From Sphingopyxis witflariensis (GTDB taxonomy: Bacteria; Pseudomonadota; Alphaproteobacteria; Sphingomonadales; Sphingomonadaceae), in assembly GCF_002205635.1 (NCBI RefSeq), contig NZ_NISJ01000004.1, positions 248,001-312,000 on the forward strand: DNA of 64,000 nucleotides, given 5' to 3'. The notes beneath the pieces were generated by a model. The model saw only the letters and a list, made by a program, of their open reading frames with translations, searched no databases and had not been told where the DNA came from. Made by a program: the position numbers and the translations under genes. Shown here one piece after another: positions 29,412 through 38,954 of the stretch (positions are counted from its first letter, which is position 1; each line of letters opens with the position of its first letter).

Positions 29412-29515
29412 CCGTGCACCATAGCCAAAGCGCTGGTGCGCGTCACTTCTTCCCCTGCCGCACGCTCGCGACTATGACCGGCCGGATATCCGTCCGCGAC
29501 AGGAGCTTTGCGTCG

Positions 29516-30487
29516 ATGCCCATCATGGCCGCCCGTCTGTATCATGACGGAAAACTCGTGCGCGACATCGGCCCGGAAGAGGCGATTCCCGAGGAATGTG
29601 CCGACGGCGATTTCTTCTGGCTCGGCCTGTATGAACCCACCAAGACCGAACTCGCAGGCATCGCCAAACGCTTCGGCCTCCACCCGCTCGCGGTCGACGA
29701 TGCGCTGAAGGCGAACCAGTTGCCGAAGGTCGAGGCTTATGGCGACCAGCTGTTCGTCATCGCGCGCACCGCCAATCTCGACAGCGACACGATCCAGCCC
29801 GGCGAGACCGCCTTCTTCCTCGGCCCGCACTTCTTCGTCAGCGTCCGCCACGGGTCGGCGCGCACCCACACCGATGTCCGCGCGCGGCTCGAAACCCTGC
29901 CCGCAAAGCTCGCGCACGGGCCTGACTATGTGCTTCATGCGGTAATCGACTTCATTGTGGACGGCTATTTCCCTGTCATCGACGCGATCGAGGACCGGAT
30001 GCTCGTGGTCGAGGAAAGTGTGATGGACACCCCGCTCGACGCCGACGAGATCCGCCATCTCTATGCCCAGCGGCACGAGATCATCCGTTTCCAGCGGCTC
30101 GCGGGGATGATGAAGGAGGTCGCGGGGCGGCTGGCCGCCGACAATGACCTGCCGAATATCGACGATGCGGTGCGTCCCTTCTTCCGCGACGTCTTCGACC
30201 ATGTCCAGCGCGCCGAATTCCGCCTCACCGGCCTCCGCGACATCGCCGCCTCGGTGATCGAAACCAACGGCATGCTAGAACAACAACGCCAGGGCGTCAT
30301 CACCCGCCAGCTCGCTGCATGGGCCGCAATCCTGGCGGTTCCGACCGCAATCGCGGGCATTTACGGCATGAATTTCGAATTCATGCCCGAACTGGGCTGG
30401 ACCCTTGGCTATCCCTTCGCGCTCGGCCTGATCTTCGGGGTATCGGGCCTGCTCTTCTGGCGCTTCAAGAGCATCGGCTGGCTTTGA
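29516..30487 (+). CDS. corA: CorA-family magnesium/cobalt transporter
   Basis: A 323-aa CorA-type channel. The large cytoplasmic N-terminal domain (FWLGLYEPTKTELAGIAKRFGLHPLAVDDAL) is followed by long helices and two C-terminal transmembrane helices with the signature YGMNFEFMPEL between them. The pore helix precedes GMN (AAWAAILAVPTAIAGIYGMN). It forms a pentamer in the inner membrane for Mg2+ uptake. The ATG at 29516 (MPIMAARLYHDG) has AGGAG ten bases upstream; upstream in-frame residues look non-coding. No Mg-responsive leader could be recognised. Confidence 0.9.
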   Translation: MPIMAARLYHDGKLVRDIGPEEAIPEECADGDFFWLGLYEPTKTELAGIAKRFGLHPLAVDDALKANQLPKVEAYGDQLFVIARTANLDSDTIQPGETAFFLGPHFFVSVRHGSARTHTDVRARLETLPAKLAHGPDYVLHAVIDFIVDGYFPVIDAIEDRMLVVEESVMDTPLDADEIRHLYAQRHEIIRFQRLAGMMKEVAGRLAADNDLPNIDDAVRPFFRDVFDHVQRAEFRLTGLRDIAASVIETNGMLEQQRQGVITRQLAAWAAILAVPTAIAGIYGMNFEFMPELGWTLGYPFALGLIFGVSGLLFWRFKSIGWL

Positions 30488-30524
30488 CCCTCTCCCGGCT
30501 CCCCCGGGCCGATGGGCCTGACGC

Positions 30525-31037
30525 ATGAGCGGCCCCGTCGAAGTGGTCGTGAATGATCATATGCAGCAAGGCTATCGCTATGAGCGCACGGCCCCCGCGG
30601 GAAAGGCATTCGCCCCCGGATTTGCTCCCGAACTGACCCCGGCGGACATGTTGAGCCTCGGTGTTTTCTGCGGAAAATATATGACCGACTGCACCGCCGA
30701 ATTTCCCGCAAGCTGGTTCGAAAATGCGAAACTCGCGGGCGATCGCCCCGACTGCTCGCTAAACTATTTCGGCGTGCGCGCGAGCACGCCCCTGCGCGTC
30801 TGGATCGAAAAGGGGTGGATCCACCCCGACGATCCGCGCGGCTGGTTCCAATGGTATTGCCGATATTATTCGGGCAGGCGGATGCCGGTCGAAGACCGCC
30901 GCCAGGTCGCGCGATGGCGCGCTTTCCGGCGCCATGCCGCGCAGATTGTAAAGAACTGCAATCCCGGCGATCCCTTTTGCCGGCCAAAGCAAAGACAGGC
31001 CCTGCTGCAATGGGCCTATGACAGCCGGATACTTTGA
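30525..31037 (+). CDS. Conserved hypothetical protein
   Basis: A 170-aa soluble protein I cannot place by name in a family. It has Trp/Tyr-rich motifs VWIEKGWIHPDDPRGWFQWY and CRYYSGRRMPVEDRRQVARW, several cysteines (FCGKYMTDC, NCNPGDPFC) and a basic C-terminus. The reading frame is well formed and follows corA by 37 bases, possibly in the same transcript. A sequence-linked function cannot be offered. Confidence 0.75.
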   Translation: MSGPVEVVVNDHMQQGYRYERTAPAGKAFAPGFAPELTPADMLSLGVFCGKYMTDCTAEFPASWFENAKLAGDRPDCSLNYFGVRASTPLRVWIEKGWIHPDDPRGWFQWYCRYYSGRRMPVEDRRQVARWRAFRRHAAQIVKNCNPGDPFCRPKQRQALLQWAYDSRIL

Positions 31038-31143
31038 CCCGCGACATTTCTGACTATCGCAATCATTCGAAAGACGGCACCGGACTTGCGCGGCGTCGCC
31101 CGGCCCCCTAGATTTGTCACTCACCGAAACGGGAGTATCCGCC

Positions 31144-31245
31144 ATGAACGACAAGCTGACCGCAACGCCACCCCGCCTTGCCGCCAGGAAAGTCCAAGTT
31201 CATGCCCTCCATCACCCTCTCGCAACTCAGCTGGTCCACGCCTGA
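31144..31245 (+). CDS. Possible leader peptide of the ABC-F gene
   Basis: A 33-codon frame (MNDKLTATPPRLAARKVQVH... to a TGA) with a good ribosome site (GGGAG eight bases before the ATG). It runs past the ABC-F start at 31202, overlapping it by 44 bases in another frame. ABC-F genes of antibiotic-resistance type are often controlled by such upstream peptides through ribosome stalling. It could equally be the remnant of another gene. There is no similarity I recognise. Confidence 0.35.
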   Translation: MNDKLTATPPRLAARKVQVHALHHPLATQLVHA

Positions 31246-32800
31246 CGGCCGCGCCGTCCTTTCGGATCTCGACCTTCAATTCCAGCCCGAACGCACCGGC
31301 ATCGTTGGCCGCAACGGCGTCGGCAAGTCGACGCTGCTGCGCCTACTCACCGGCGAACTGGCGCCCTCCGCCGGCCATGTATCAATCGACGGCACCACCG
31401 CGATGTTGCGGCAGACCGTTCAGGTCGAAGCCGATGACAGCATCGCTGACCTGTTCGGCGCCACCGCCGGCCTCGCGCTGCTTCGCAAGGCCGAAGCCGG
31501 CGAAGCGGGCATCGATGAAATCGCCGATGCCGACTGGACGCTCGAGGCGCGGGTCGAAGCTGCACTCGCCGGCGTTGGCCTGCCTGTATCGCCCGAAACC
31601 CCGCTGACCATGCTCTCCGGCGGCCAGCGCACCCGCGCCGCACTCGCTGGCGCGATGTTTGCCGCGCCCGATTTCCTGTTGCTCGACGAGCCGACCAACA
31701 ATCTCGACCGCGAAGGGCGCGAAGCGGTGCGCGGCCTGCTGCGCGGCTGGCGCGGCGGCGCGATCATCGTCAGCCACGACCGCGAACTGCTCGAGGAGAT
31801 GGACGCGATCGTCGAGCTCACCGGCCTCGGCCCCGTGCGCTACGGCGGCGGGTGGAGCGAATATCGCGCGCGCAAGGGGATCGAACAGGCGGCGGTGGAG
31901 GCAGAACTCGCGGGCGCCGAAAAACGCATCGACGCAGCGCAGCGCCAGGCACAGGCCGCAATCGAACGGCAGGACCGCCGCGATTCACGCGGGAACCGCC
32001 AAGCGGCGCGCGGCGGCATGCCGAAAATCCTCCTCGGCGCGATGAAACGCCGTGCCGAAGAAACGCGCGCCGCCGACAGCCGTCTGGCCGAACGCCAACG
32101 CAGCGACGCCGAAGAACAGCTGTCATCGGCGCGCGCCAAAATCGAGATCGTCGATCCGTTGTCGATCGGCCTGCCATCGACCGGCCTGCCCGCGTCGCGC
32201 ACCATTCTCGCGCTCGACCATATCACGGCAGGCTATACCGAAGGCCAGCCGGTCATCCGGAACCTGTCGCTCACCATCACCGGTCCCGAACGGATCGCGC
32301 TCATCGGCCCCAATGGTTCGGGAAAGTCGACCTTGCTCGCGCTCATCGCCGGAACGCTCAAGCCATGGGAAGGTCATGTCCGCGTCCTCGTTCCCTTCGC
32401 GCTCTTCGACCAACGCGTCAGCCTGCTCGATCCAACGCTGTCGATTGCCGACAATTTCGTCGCGCGCAATCCGGGGACAACGAACAACGCGTGCCGTGCC
32501 GCACTCGCGCGCTTCCGTTTTCGTGCAGCCGCGGCCGACCGGATCGTCGGCACGCTGAGCGGCGGCCAGATGCTCCGCGCCGGCCTCGCCTGCGTCCTCG
32601 GGGCACCACAGCCGCCTCAGCTACTGATCCTCGACGAGCCCGGCAATCATCTCGACATCGAGTCCTTGACCGCCGTTGAAACCGGCCTTGCCGCCTATGA
32701 CGGCGCGTTGCTCGTGGTCAGCCACGACGCCGCGTTTCTCGACGCGATCGGGATCGTGAAGACAATCGAATTGCCCCGCATCGCGAGCGATGAAGTTTAG
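31202..32800 (+). CDS. ABC-F family ATP-binding protein
   Basis: A 532-aa soluble protein with two ABC ATPase domains and no membrane part. Domain 1 has Walker A GRNGVGKST, signature LSGGQRTRAALA and Walker B FLLLDEPTNNLD. Domain 2 has GPNGSGKST, LSGGQMLRAGLA and LLILDEPGNHLD. The linker between them is charged and helical. Both domains look complete. ABC-F proteins bind the ribosomal E site and relieve stalling or antibiotic block. I chose the ATG at 31202 (MPSITLSQLSW) with AGGAAAG upstream. Confidence 0.92.
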   Translation: MPSITLSQLSWSTPDGRAVLSDLDLQFQPERTGIVGRNGVGKSTLLRLLTGELAPSAGHVSIDGTTAMLRQTVQVEADDSIADLFGATAGLALLRKAEAGEAGIDEIADADWTLEARVEAALAGVGLPVSPETPLTMLSGGQRTRAALAGAMFAAPDFLLLDEPTNNLDREGREAVRGLLRGWRGGAIIVSHDRELLEEMDAIVELTGLGPVRYGGGWSEYRARKGIEQAAVEAELAGAEKRIDAAQRQAQAAIERQDRRDSRGNRQAARGGMPKILLGAMKRRAEETRAADSRLAERQRSDAEEQLSSARAKIEIVDPLSIGLPSTGLPASRTILALDHITAGYTEGQPVIRNLSLTITGPERIALIGPNGSGKSTLLALIAGTLKPWEGHVRVLVPFALFDQRVSLLDPTLSIADNFVARNPGTTNNACRAALARFRFRAAAADRIVGTLSGGQMLRAGLACVLGAPQPPQLLILDEPGNHLDIESLTAVETGLAAYDGALLVVSHDAAFLDAIGIVKTIELPRIASDEV

Positions 32801-32890
32801 GCGGCCAGCCCGCCTGAGTTTTGTGCCGACACGCCGTCTTTCCGCGCTCCTGCTAACCTTCTTTTAACCAGCGGACTTCAACAACCGCTT

Positions 32891-33400
32891 ATGCCTATTT
32901 ACGGACATTTTCTCCCATCGGCGCCCGGCGCTGAAAAACGTTTCGACACGCGCCGGAAATTGAGCCTTCTCGCCTCGGGCTTGCTGCATGACGGGACCGG
33001 CCTCGAAGTTCAGATCCACAATATTTCCGGAACAGGTCTGCTGCTCGAAAGCGACGTCGAACTGGCGACCGGCGACCGAATAGAAATCGAACTTCCGCAT
33101 GCAGGCGACATAACGGCGGTCGTCATCTGGGCAAAGGGACGGCTTTTCGGGTGCCAGTTCGAAGGTCCGGTATCGCCGGCAACGCTGAGCGCCGTGGAAC
33201 TCAAGGGCAACATCGGCCCTGCACCCGAAATGACGACCGCTGTCGGCCCTGCGCCCGGCAACGACGAGGATCGCGCGGCACCGGGGATCGACGATGCTAT
33301 GCCCGAAGGGGTGCAGGAGGTAATCGACCGCAGCCGCGAACAGATCGCGCGCGCGGCCGGCATCAACGCCGACAGAATCCGGATCTTCGTCGAATATTAG
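32891..33400 (+). CDS. PilZ-domain protein
   Basis: A 169-aa protein with one PilZ domain: the basic RFDTRRKLSL near residue 18 and the HNISGTGLLLES motif match the RxxxR and D/NxSxxG cyclic-di-GMP sites. The C-terminal 60 residues are a low-complexity acidic tail and a helix (VQEVIDRSREQIARAAGI). It probably senses c-di-GMP and controls motility or surface functions. A GGDEF cyclase gene lies 4 kb downstream, but no direct link is visible. Confidence 0.83.
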   Translation: MPIYGHFLPSAPGAEKRFDTRRKLSLLASGLLHDGTGLEVQIHNISGTGLLLESDVELATGDRIEIELPHAGDITAVVIWAKGRLFGCQFEGPVSPATLSAVELKGNIGPAPEMTTAVGPAPGNDEDRAAPGIDDAMPEGVQEVIDRSREQIARAAGINADRIRIFVEY

Positions 33401-33409
33401 CGAGGAAAC

Positions 33410-34060
33410 CTAAGCCGCCATCACCTTCGCCATCAAGCGCTCTTCCTTTTCTATCCACGGCGCGAGGCTTGGCCGCGACAGGATCGCTTCGCTCCACGCC
33501 GCAATCTTCGGATGCGTCGCCGCGTCGATGCGCGCGCCGCAGTGGCGAAAATTCATCAGCGGCGATGCCACCGCGAGATCGGCGAGCGTCAACCGATCGC
33601 CGACCAGAAAACCCGAATCGGGGATCGCGTTTTCCAGATAGGCGAGCAATTTTGGCAGCTCTTCGGCCTCCGCCGCCGCCGCAGCGGCCAGATCGCCCGC
33701 ACGGCCCATGAATTTGGGCGCGACGATGCGGTTGAAGAACATCTTGCCACTGCATGCCGCGAACACCGTATCGCCAAATTCGTCCCACCAGATGACGCGG
33801 CCACGTTCCTGGGGGTCCGCCGGAATCAGTGCGGGTTCGGGATGCTTGGCTTCCAGATAATGGATGATCGCGCTCGAATCGGCGAGGGTGAAGTCACCGT
33901 CAGCCATCGCCGGCATCTTGCCCAGCGGCGACGCAGCGCGGAATCCCGGATCAGGGTCGCCGACGGCAACCCCCTTCAACTCGAACGATATTCCTTTTTC
34001 GCCCAGATATCCCAGCAATTTACGAACGAAAGGCGATACCACCGATCCATATATGATCAT
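33410..34060 (-). CDS. Glutathione S-transferase
   Basis: A 216-aa classical glutathione transferase. The N-terminal domain begins MIIYGSVVSPFVRKLLGYL, with the active-site serine in VVSPF, the SPLGKMPAM cis-proline loop and DSSAIIHYLEAKHPE (glutathione-binding Asp-Ser). The C-terminal helical domain has FLVGDRLTLADLAVASPLMN with the capping Asp. The gene is divergent from the kinase gene downstream. The substrate is unknown. Confidence 0.92.
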   Translation of the reverse strand: MIIYGSVVSPFVRKLLGYLGEKGISFELKGVAVGDPDPGFRAASPLGKMPAMADGDFTLADSSAIIHYLEAKHPEPALIPADPQERGRVIWWDEFGDTVFAACSGKMFFNRIVAPKFMGRAGDLAAAAAAEAEELPKLLAYLENAIPDSGFLVGDRLTLADLAVASPLMNFRHCGARIDAATHPKIAAWSEAILSRPSLAPWIEKEERLMAKVMAA

Positions 34061-34240
34061 CCATTCTCTCCCGGCTGTCCCGATCGCAGCATAAGCAAAA
34101 GGTTGCCTTCAGCAACCCGTTGCAAACCGCTTCGTCAACGCCCGGCCTCGGCGAAATATTCTTGCCATCGTCGGGGCCGCATGGAACAACTCCTACCGAA
34201 GGGGCGCTGCGGCGGCAGCCATCATTCAGGAAAACAGGCA

Positions 34241-35893
34241 ATGCGTTCCCTTTGGGCAGATCGGCTAATGGCCCTGCTGGTCCGCTTCGTCGGGCTGGTC
34301 ATTCTGTTCGCGGCGATTGCGGCCGCATTGGCAAGCTTCTTCTACAACAAGGCTGCGGAAGCCGATCAGGCGAGCCGGGTCGCGCTTCAGGCCAATGTCC
34401 GGCTACGCGACCATATTGCGGTCCTCGAAGGCGTGCGGGCGCTCTATCAGTCGGCTCCGAATTCCTCCGGCCCGGGCATCCGCGCCTATCTGGCGGCGCT
34501 TCAGCCGCAAATCCATACGCCCGGGATGGAAGGCGTCGGGATTGCCCTCGCGATGCGGCAGGGAAACCCCGCCGCCGCCGAAGCACGGTTGCGAGCCAAT
34601 TATGGCAGGAACGTTGCCGTCTGGCCGATAACCGACCAGCCGATCGGCTTCCCGATCATCCTCGTCGAACCCCACACCCCGCGCCGCAACTATGCGCTGG
34701 GCTATGACATGTACAGCGAGCCCGTCCGGCGCGAGGCCATGCGCCGGGCCTGGCAGACCGGCCGACCGGCGGCCAGCGGGATCGTCCAACTCGTCCAGGA
34801 GAAGGGGCTCCGCAACAAACAGCCCGGCTTCCTCATCTACGTCCCTGTCTACGCCAGCCCGTCCGCACCAACCCTCGCTCCAGCCGGTGAGCGACCGGAC
34901 GCCGCTGCGGTTGCGACCGCCGCCAATACCCGGCCGATCGAGGCGTTCGTCTACGCCCCGTTTCGCACCCACGACCTGATGACCGCCCTGCTCGGGTCGC
35001 AACTCGACGCGATTGAAGGGCTGGAAATCTATGCCGGAGACGGCCCGTCGGCGCCGCTGGTGTTCCGGCACGGCAAGCTTGGCTGGGACGCGCACGAGCA
35101 GCGGCTTCGGGTCGCCGATCATCAATGGACGATGCGCATTTCCTATGGCCGCTTCCTCGAACGGTTCGGACGCCCGCTTGGCATCTTCCTGTTCGGTGCC
35201 GCGCTCGCGCTGCTGGCGACCCAGTTGCACCGCGTCCAGCGCCGTCGGATCGGCGCTTTTCAGGCGCTGGCCGAGGAAAGGGCCCGCCATGCCGAGGATC
35301 GCGAGCTGATGATCGGCGAGATGGCCCACCGGATGAAAAATGCGTTCGCCCGCATCGGCGCACTTGCACGCATCACACTACGCGAATCATCGGACTTCGA
35401 CGATTTCGAGGTGAAGTTCGACGGCCGGTTGCGCGCATTGTCCGACGCGAAGCAAATGATCGTCACCGGCGCAGTCGACACTGTCGACCTTCGCCAGATC
35501 ATTCACCGCGAACTGGGGCTCGCGGGCTGGTCGTCCGATCAACTGGCCGGGGTGAACGGGCCTGCAGTCCGTCTCAATGAAGAAGGCGCGCAGGCGCTCG
35601 CATTGACAGTGCATGAGCTCGTCACAAACAGCGTCAAATATGGCGCGCTCGCCTGCCACGGCGATCTTTCGGTCGGGTGGCGCCGCGAAGACGGCAACGT
35701 CATCCTGTCGTGGATCGAAACCAGCCTTCCCGAAACGCCGCAGATCGATCAGGACAGCTTCGGCACGCTTTTCATCCGCACGCTGATCGAGCGCCAGTTG
35801 AAGGGTAGCTGGGACCGCAGCATCACCGACCATGGCCTCGCGATCGCCATCCGATGGGCTGATCGCGACGGCGCGGCGCCCCCGCCAGATTGA
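34241..35893 (+). CDS. CHASE-domain membrane sensor histidine kinase (HWE/HisKA_2 type)
   Basis: A 550-aa kinase. TM1 is near residues 8-28 (LVRFVGLVILFAAIAAALA). It is followed by a periplasmic CHASE-like domain (LRDHIAVLEGVRALYQSA, IHTPGMEGVGIALAM) and TM2 near residue 310 (LGIFLFGAALALLATQL). The dimerisation/phospho-acceptor helix is MIGEMAHRMKNAFARIGALA (His ~363). The ATPase has the N-box LTVHELVTNSVKYGAL. This is the HWE/HisKA_2 type common in alphaproteobacterial general-stress systems. No response regulator gene is adjacent, so its partner lies elsewhere. Confidence 0.88.
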   Translation: MRSLWADRLMALLVRFVGLVILFAAIAAALASFFYNKAAEADQASRVALQANVRLRDHIAVLEGVRALYQSAPNSSGPGIRAYLAALQPQIHTPGMEGVGIALAMRQGNPAAAEARLRANYGRNVAVWPITDQPIGFPIILVEPHTPRRNYALGYDMYSEPVRREAMRRAWQTGRPAASGIVQLVQEKGLRNKQPGFLIYVPVYASPSAPTLAPAGERPDAAAVATAANTRPIEAFVYAPFRTHDLMTALLGSQLDAIEGLEIYAGDGPSAPLVFRHGKLGWDAHEQRLRVADHQWTMRISYGRFLERFGRPLGIFLFGAALALLATQLHRVQRRRIGAFQALAEERARHAEDRELMIGEMAHRMKNAFARIGALARITLRESSDFDDFEVKFDGRLRALSDAKQMIVTGAVDTVDLRQIIHRELGLAGWSSDQLAGVNGPAVRLNEEGAQALALTVHELVTNSVKYGALACHGDLSVGWRREDGNVILSWIETSLPETPQIDQDSFGTLFIRTLIERQLKGSWDRSITDHGLAIAIRWADRDGAAPPPD

Positions 35894-35934
35894 CAAGCCG
35901 CCCCCCCGGCGCAAGAGACAGCGCAACAAGGGGA

Positions 35935-36957
35935 ATGAATGTGACCGGCAAGCAACTGCGCCCGACATCGTTCGACGTCGCCGAGCGCGCCGGCGTGTCG
36001 CAATCGACCGTGTCGCGCGCGCTGCGCGGCAGCCCGGGGGTCAACGCCGAAACGCGCGCGCGCGTGTCCGCCGCCGCACGCGAGATGGGCTATGTCGTCG
36101 ACCGTCACGCTTCTTCGCTGCGCCTGAAAAGCAGCGAGACGATCGCGCTCGTCACCATCTGTCGCCCCGGCGAAGACCGTAGCGCGATCAACCCTTTTTA
36201 CTTTGCGCTGCTCGGCAGCATCGCCGCCGCGACCTCGGCCCGCGGCTTCAATCTGCTTGTTTCCTTCCAGGAAAGCTCCGACAATTTCCGCGCCGATTTC
36301 GTGGCTTCGGGACTCGCCGACGCGATGATCGTCATCGGGACGACCAGCAACCGGTCGGCCTGGCAATATTTCGCCGACGCGCAGGCGTCGGGCCTCGACT
36401 TCGTCTGTTGGGGCAGTCCGGGCAGCCCCTTTCACTGGATGCGCAGCGAAAATGATGCCGGGGGCCAGATGGCGGGCGAATATTTCGTCGCGCAGGGCCG
36501 CCGCCACATCGCCTTCGTAGGGCCGCAGCAATCGCCGCAACGACAGTTCGACGAACGCCGCGACGGCTTCGTCGCCGCATTGGCCGCGCACGGCCTGACC
36601 CCGATCGTCGCGGAGCCACCGTCGGCGGCCGATCGCCACGCGCAGGGCGTCGCCGCGGTCCGCGACCTGCTGGCACGCCACCCCGAAACCGACGCGATCT
36701 TTGCCGCCAGCGACATGCTCGCACTGGGTGTTCTCCAGGGCCTGAAAGACGCCGGATGCCGCGTACCCGAAGATGTCGCGCTGATCGGTTTTGACGGCAT
36801 ACGCGCCGGCACCCTTGCCGACCCCGCGCTGACGACGCTGGAGCCCGATCTCGATGCTGCGGGTGAAGCGCTGGTTGCGATGGCGCTGGAGGATGACGAA
36901 CATACGCGCAGCGGTACGCGCATTCCGGTGCGGCTGGTTGCCCGCGGCACCGCCTGA
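35935..36957 (+). CDS. LacI-family transcriptional regulator
   Basis: A 340-aa LacI/GalR regulator. The HTH is SFDVAERAGVSQSTVSRALRG, the hinge RVSAAAREMGYVVD, and the periplasmic-binding-like domain includes PFYFALLGSIAAATSARGFN, DAIFAASDMLALGVLQ and VALIGFDGI. The family usually senses sugars and represses uptake or catabolic genes. No sugar-use genes lie next to it, so targets may be distant. The ATG at 35935 is preceded by AAGGGG; it starts 42 bases after the kinase stop. Confidence 0.92.
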   Translation: MNVTGKQLRPTSFDVAERAGVSQSTVSRALRGSPGVNAETRARVSAAAREMGYVVDRHASSLRLKSSETIALVTICRPGEDRSAINPFYFALLGSIAAATSARGFNLLVSFQESSDNFRADFVASGLADAMIVIGTTSNRSAWQYFADAQASGLDFVCWGSPGSPFHWMRSENDAGGQMAGEYFVAQGRRHIAFVGPQQSPQRQFDERRDGFVAALAAHGLTPIVAEPPSAADRHAQGVAAVRDLLARHPETDAIFAASDMLALGVLQGLKDAGCRVPEDVALIGFDGIRAGTLADPALTTLEPDLDAAGEALVAMALEDDEHTRSGTRIPVRLVARGTA

Positions 36958-37053
36958 GTGGATCGTCAGAGACTCCCCCTCGACCTCAAAATAAAGTAAC
37001 CTCTTGTTATTCGTGCCGCATTACGATGGCGGCGGGGATTGCAGGAAGCCGCA

Positions 37054-38229
37054 TTGACCGGACAGTTTTTCATCTCTTTGCTCAACCCGGCCATTGGCCT
37101 GTTGTTCGCCGTCACCTTCTTCCTCATGTGGCTGAATCGCCGCGAAGCCTATATCGCTTATGCCGCCAGCGCCTATGTCGCGACGGCCCTCGCTTTCCTG
37201 ATCCAGGACATGGCGCCCGTGCTGCCGATGGAATTGCAGCGGCTGCCCGCGAATCTCTGCTTCCTGCTCACCGGCGCTTTGTTCGCCGCCGCGATCATCA
37301 AACGCTATGGCCTGCCCGTCCCGTGGCGGGAAATGATGGTCGCAATGTCCGTGTCGCTCGCCGTTTTCCTGTGGTTCCTGCTTGGCCAACCGAGCATAGC
37401 AGCACGCATCTATGCAATCAGCGTCGGTGCGGGCGCGATCGCGCTGATGGTTGTTCGCGCGCTGTGGCCGATCGAAAAACCCCATCTGATCGACAGGGTC
37501 TTGTTCTGGGTTGCGGTGCTGGCCGCGATCAATCTGACTGTCCGCCCGATCGCCATTCTGACGCTCGGCGGCGGCTTCGACAATTATGACGGCTTCCAGC
37601 AGTCGGTTTACTGGACAACCGTCCAGTTCAGCCAGGCGATGGTATCGGTTGCGGCAGCGATCAGCCTGATGGTCGCGATCGCGATCGACATGGTCGCCGA
37701 ACTGCGCCTGCAGGCGGCTGGCGACACATTGTCGGGCCTGCTCAATCGCCGCGGGTTCGAGGCGGAAGCCGGTGCCGCGCTGCGCCGCTGCGCCGCCGAA
37801 GAAGCTCCCGCCGCGCTGCTGATCGCCGACTTCGACCATTTCAAGGCAATCAACGACACTTATGGCCACGCGGTCGGCGACGCGATCATCACCGCCTTTG
37901 GCACGCACGTCCGCGCGGTCGGTCCGGCAGAGATGATTGCTGGCCGCATTGGCGGCGAGGAATTTGCCATCCTCGTCCCCGGGGCGAGCATCGAGGCCGG
38001 GCGCCAGCTCGCCGAAACGATCCGCAGCGGGCTCCTCGCCGCCTGCGCCGATCGCATCCCGGCCGCGCTTCGCCCTTCGACCTGCATCGGCATCAGCGTC
38101 GGCACCCCCGGCGCCACGCTGTCACAATTAATGCAACAGGCCGATCAGGCGCTTTACGATGCCAAGCGAACCGGGCGCGACTGCGTCCGCACCTTCACGC
38201 CCACGGTGATCCGGATCGCCAGCGCCTGA
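37054..38229 (+). CDS. Membrane-bound GGDEF diguanylate cyclase
   Basis: About 391 aa. The N-terminal half has six or so transmembrane helices (FISLLNPAIGLLFAVTFFLMW, AVFLWFLLG and others). The C-terminal GGDEF domain has LIADFDHFKAINDTYGHAVGD and an intact GGEEF catalytic loop (AGRIGGEEFAIL), so it should make c-di-GMP. The RxxD inhibitory site expected five residues upstream is absent (the stretch is GPAEMIA), suggesting no product inhibition. The start is TTG: 37054 has AGGAAG six bases upstream; TTG at 37039 is the alternative. Confidence 0.9.
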   Translation: MTGQFFISLLNPAIGLLFAVTFFLMWLNRREAYIAYAASAYVATALAFLIQDMAPVLPMELQRLPANLCFLLTGALFAAAIIKRYGLPVPWREMMVAMSVSLAVFLWFLLGQPSIAARIYAISVGAGAIALMVVRALWPIEKPHLIDRVLFWVAVLAAINLTVRPIAILTLGGGFDNYDGFQQSVYWTTVQFSQAMVSVAAAISLMVAIAIDMVAELRLQAAGDTLSGLLNRRGFEAEAGAALRRCAAEEAPAALLIADFDHFKAINDTYGHAVGDAIITAFGTHVRAVGPAEMIAGRIGGEEFAILVPGASIEAGRQLAETIRSGLLAACADRIPAALRPSTCIGISVGTPGATLSQLMQQADQALYDAKRTGRDCVRTFTPTVIRIASA

Positions 38230-38380
38230 CACCAAAATCTCATGGAAAAGCATATCATTGGCTGTCACAATATTCCGCACCCTGTGATACCCGTCACGGT
38301 CCCCCCGTCCGACGCCGAGCTATGGCCGAGCTCGACCTGACCGATCCACGGCGATCGATCGCCAAAAATGACTGGAGACT

Positions 38381-38938
38381 ATGGTGCAAAAATTGCTCGC
38401 GACCGCAGCCCTTGTGGCAATGACCGTCGCCCCGCCGTTGATGCCCCCCGCCCTCGCCGCCGCCGATGCTCCCGAAACGACGACCGAGACCAAATTCACC
38501 CCGCTCGACGAGATCGACCGGGTGCGCCAGTCGGGCTGCGGCATCGATGATTTCGAGGAATTTCTCACCTGGTACGTCAGCTCGACCGACTCAGGCGGCT
38601 GGCTGGAACAGGTGGTCTGGACCAATTATATGGTGAAGGTCGGCAAGCTCGCCGATCCCGAGGGCTCCGCCCATTGGGTCGATCGCCAGGACTATCTGGG
38701 CCAATTCCGGATCACATCGAGCGATTACCGCTTCAGTCGCAGGAACCCCGCCGCAGCGACGAATGATGAATTTCGCAAGGTCACGCTCACACGTCTTGGC
38801 GAAAAGCAATATCGCGTCGATTGGCAGGGCGGCCTGCCCTTCGCCGGGGTTGAGGGTGCCGATCGGGATGCCGCCGCCGGCGCCTATATTTTCGAACATA
38901 AAAAGGACTGCTGGTATCTGACCGGCGACCTGCGCTGA
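38381..38938 (+). CDS. Exported hypothetical protein
   Basis: A 185-aa protein with a clear signal peptide (MVQKLLATAALVAMTVAPPLMPPALAA). The mature part has a helix FEEFLTWYVSSTDSGG and ends FEHKKDCWYLTGDLR. Cysteines at GCGIDD and KDCWYL could form a disulfide in the periplasm. I do not recognise a family. The next gene, 17 bases downstream, is also exported and unknown; the two look like an operon. Confidence 0.72.
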   Translation: MVQKLLATAALVAMTVAPPLMPPALAAADAPETTTETKFTPLDEIDRVRQSGCGIDDFEEFLTWYVSSTDSGGWLEQVVWTNYMVKVGKLADPEGSAHWVDRQDYLGQFRITSSDYRFSRRNPAAATNDEFRKVTLTRLGEKQYRVDWQGGLPFAGVEGADRDAAAGAYIFEHKKDCWYLTGDLR

Positions 38939-38954
38939 CCGGAGATCGAGCCGA

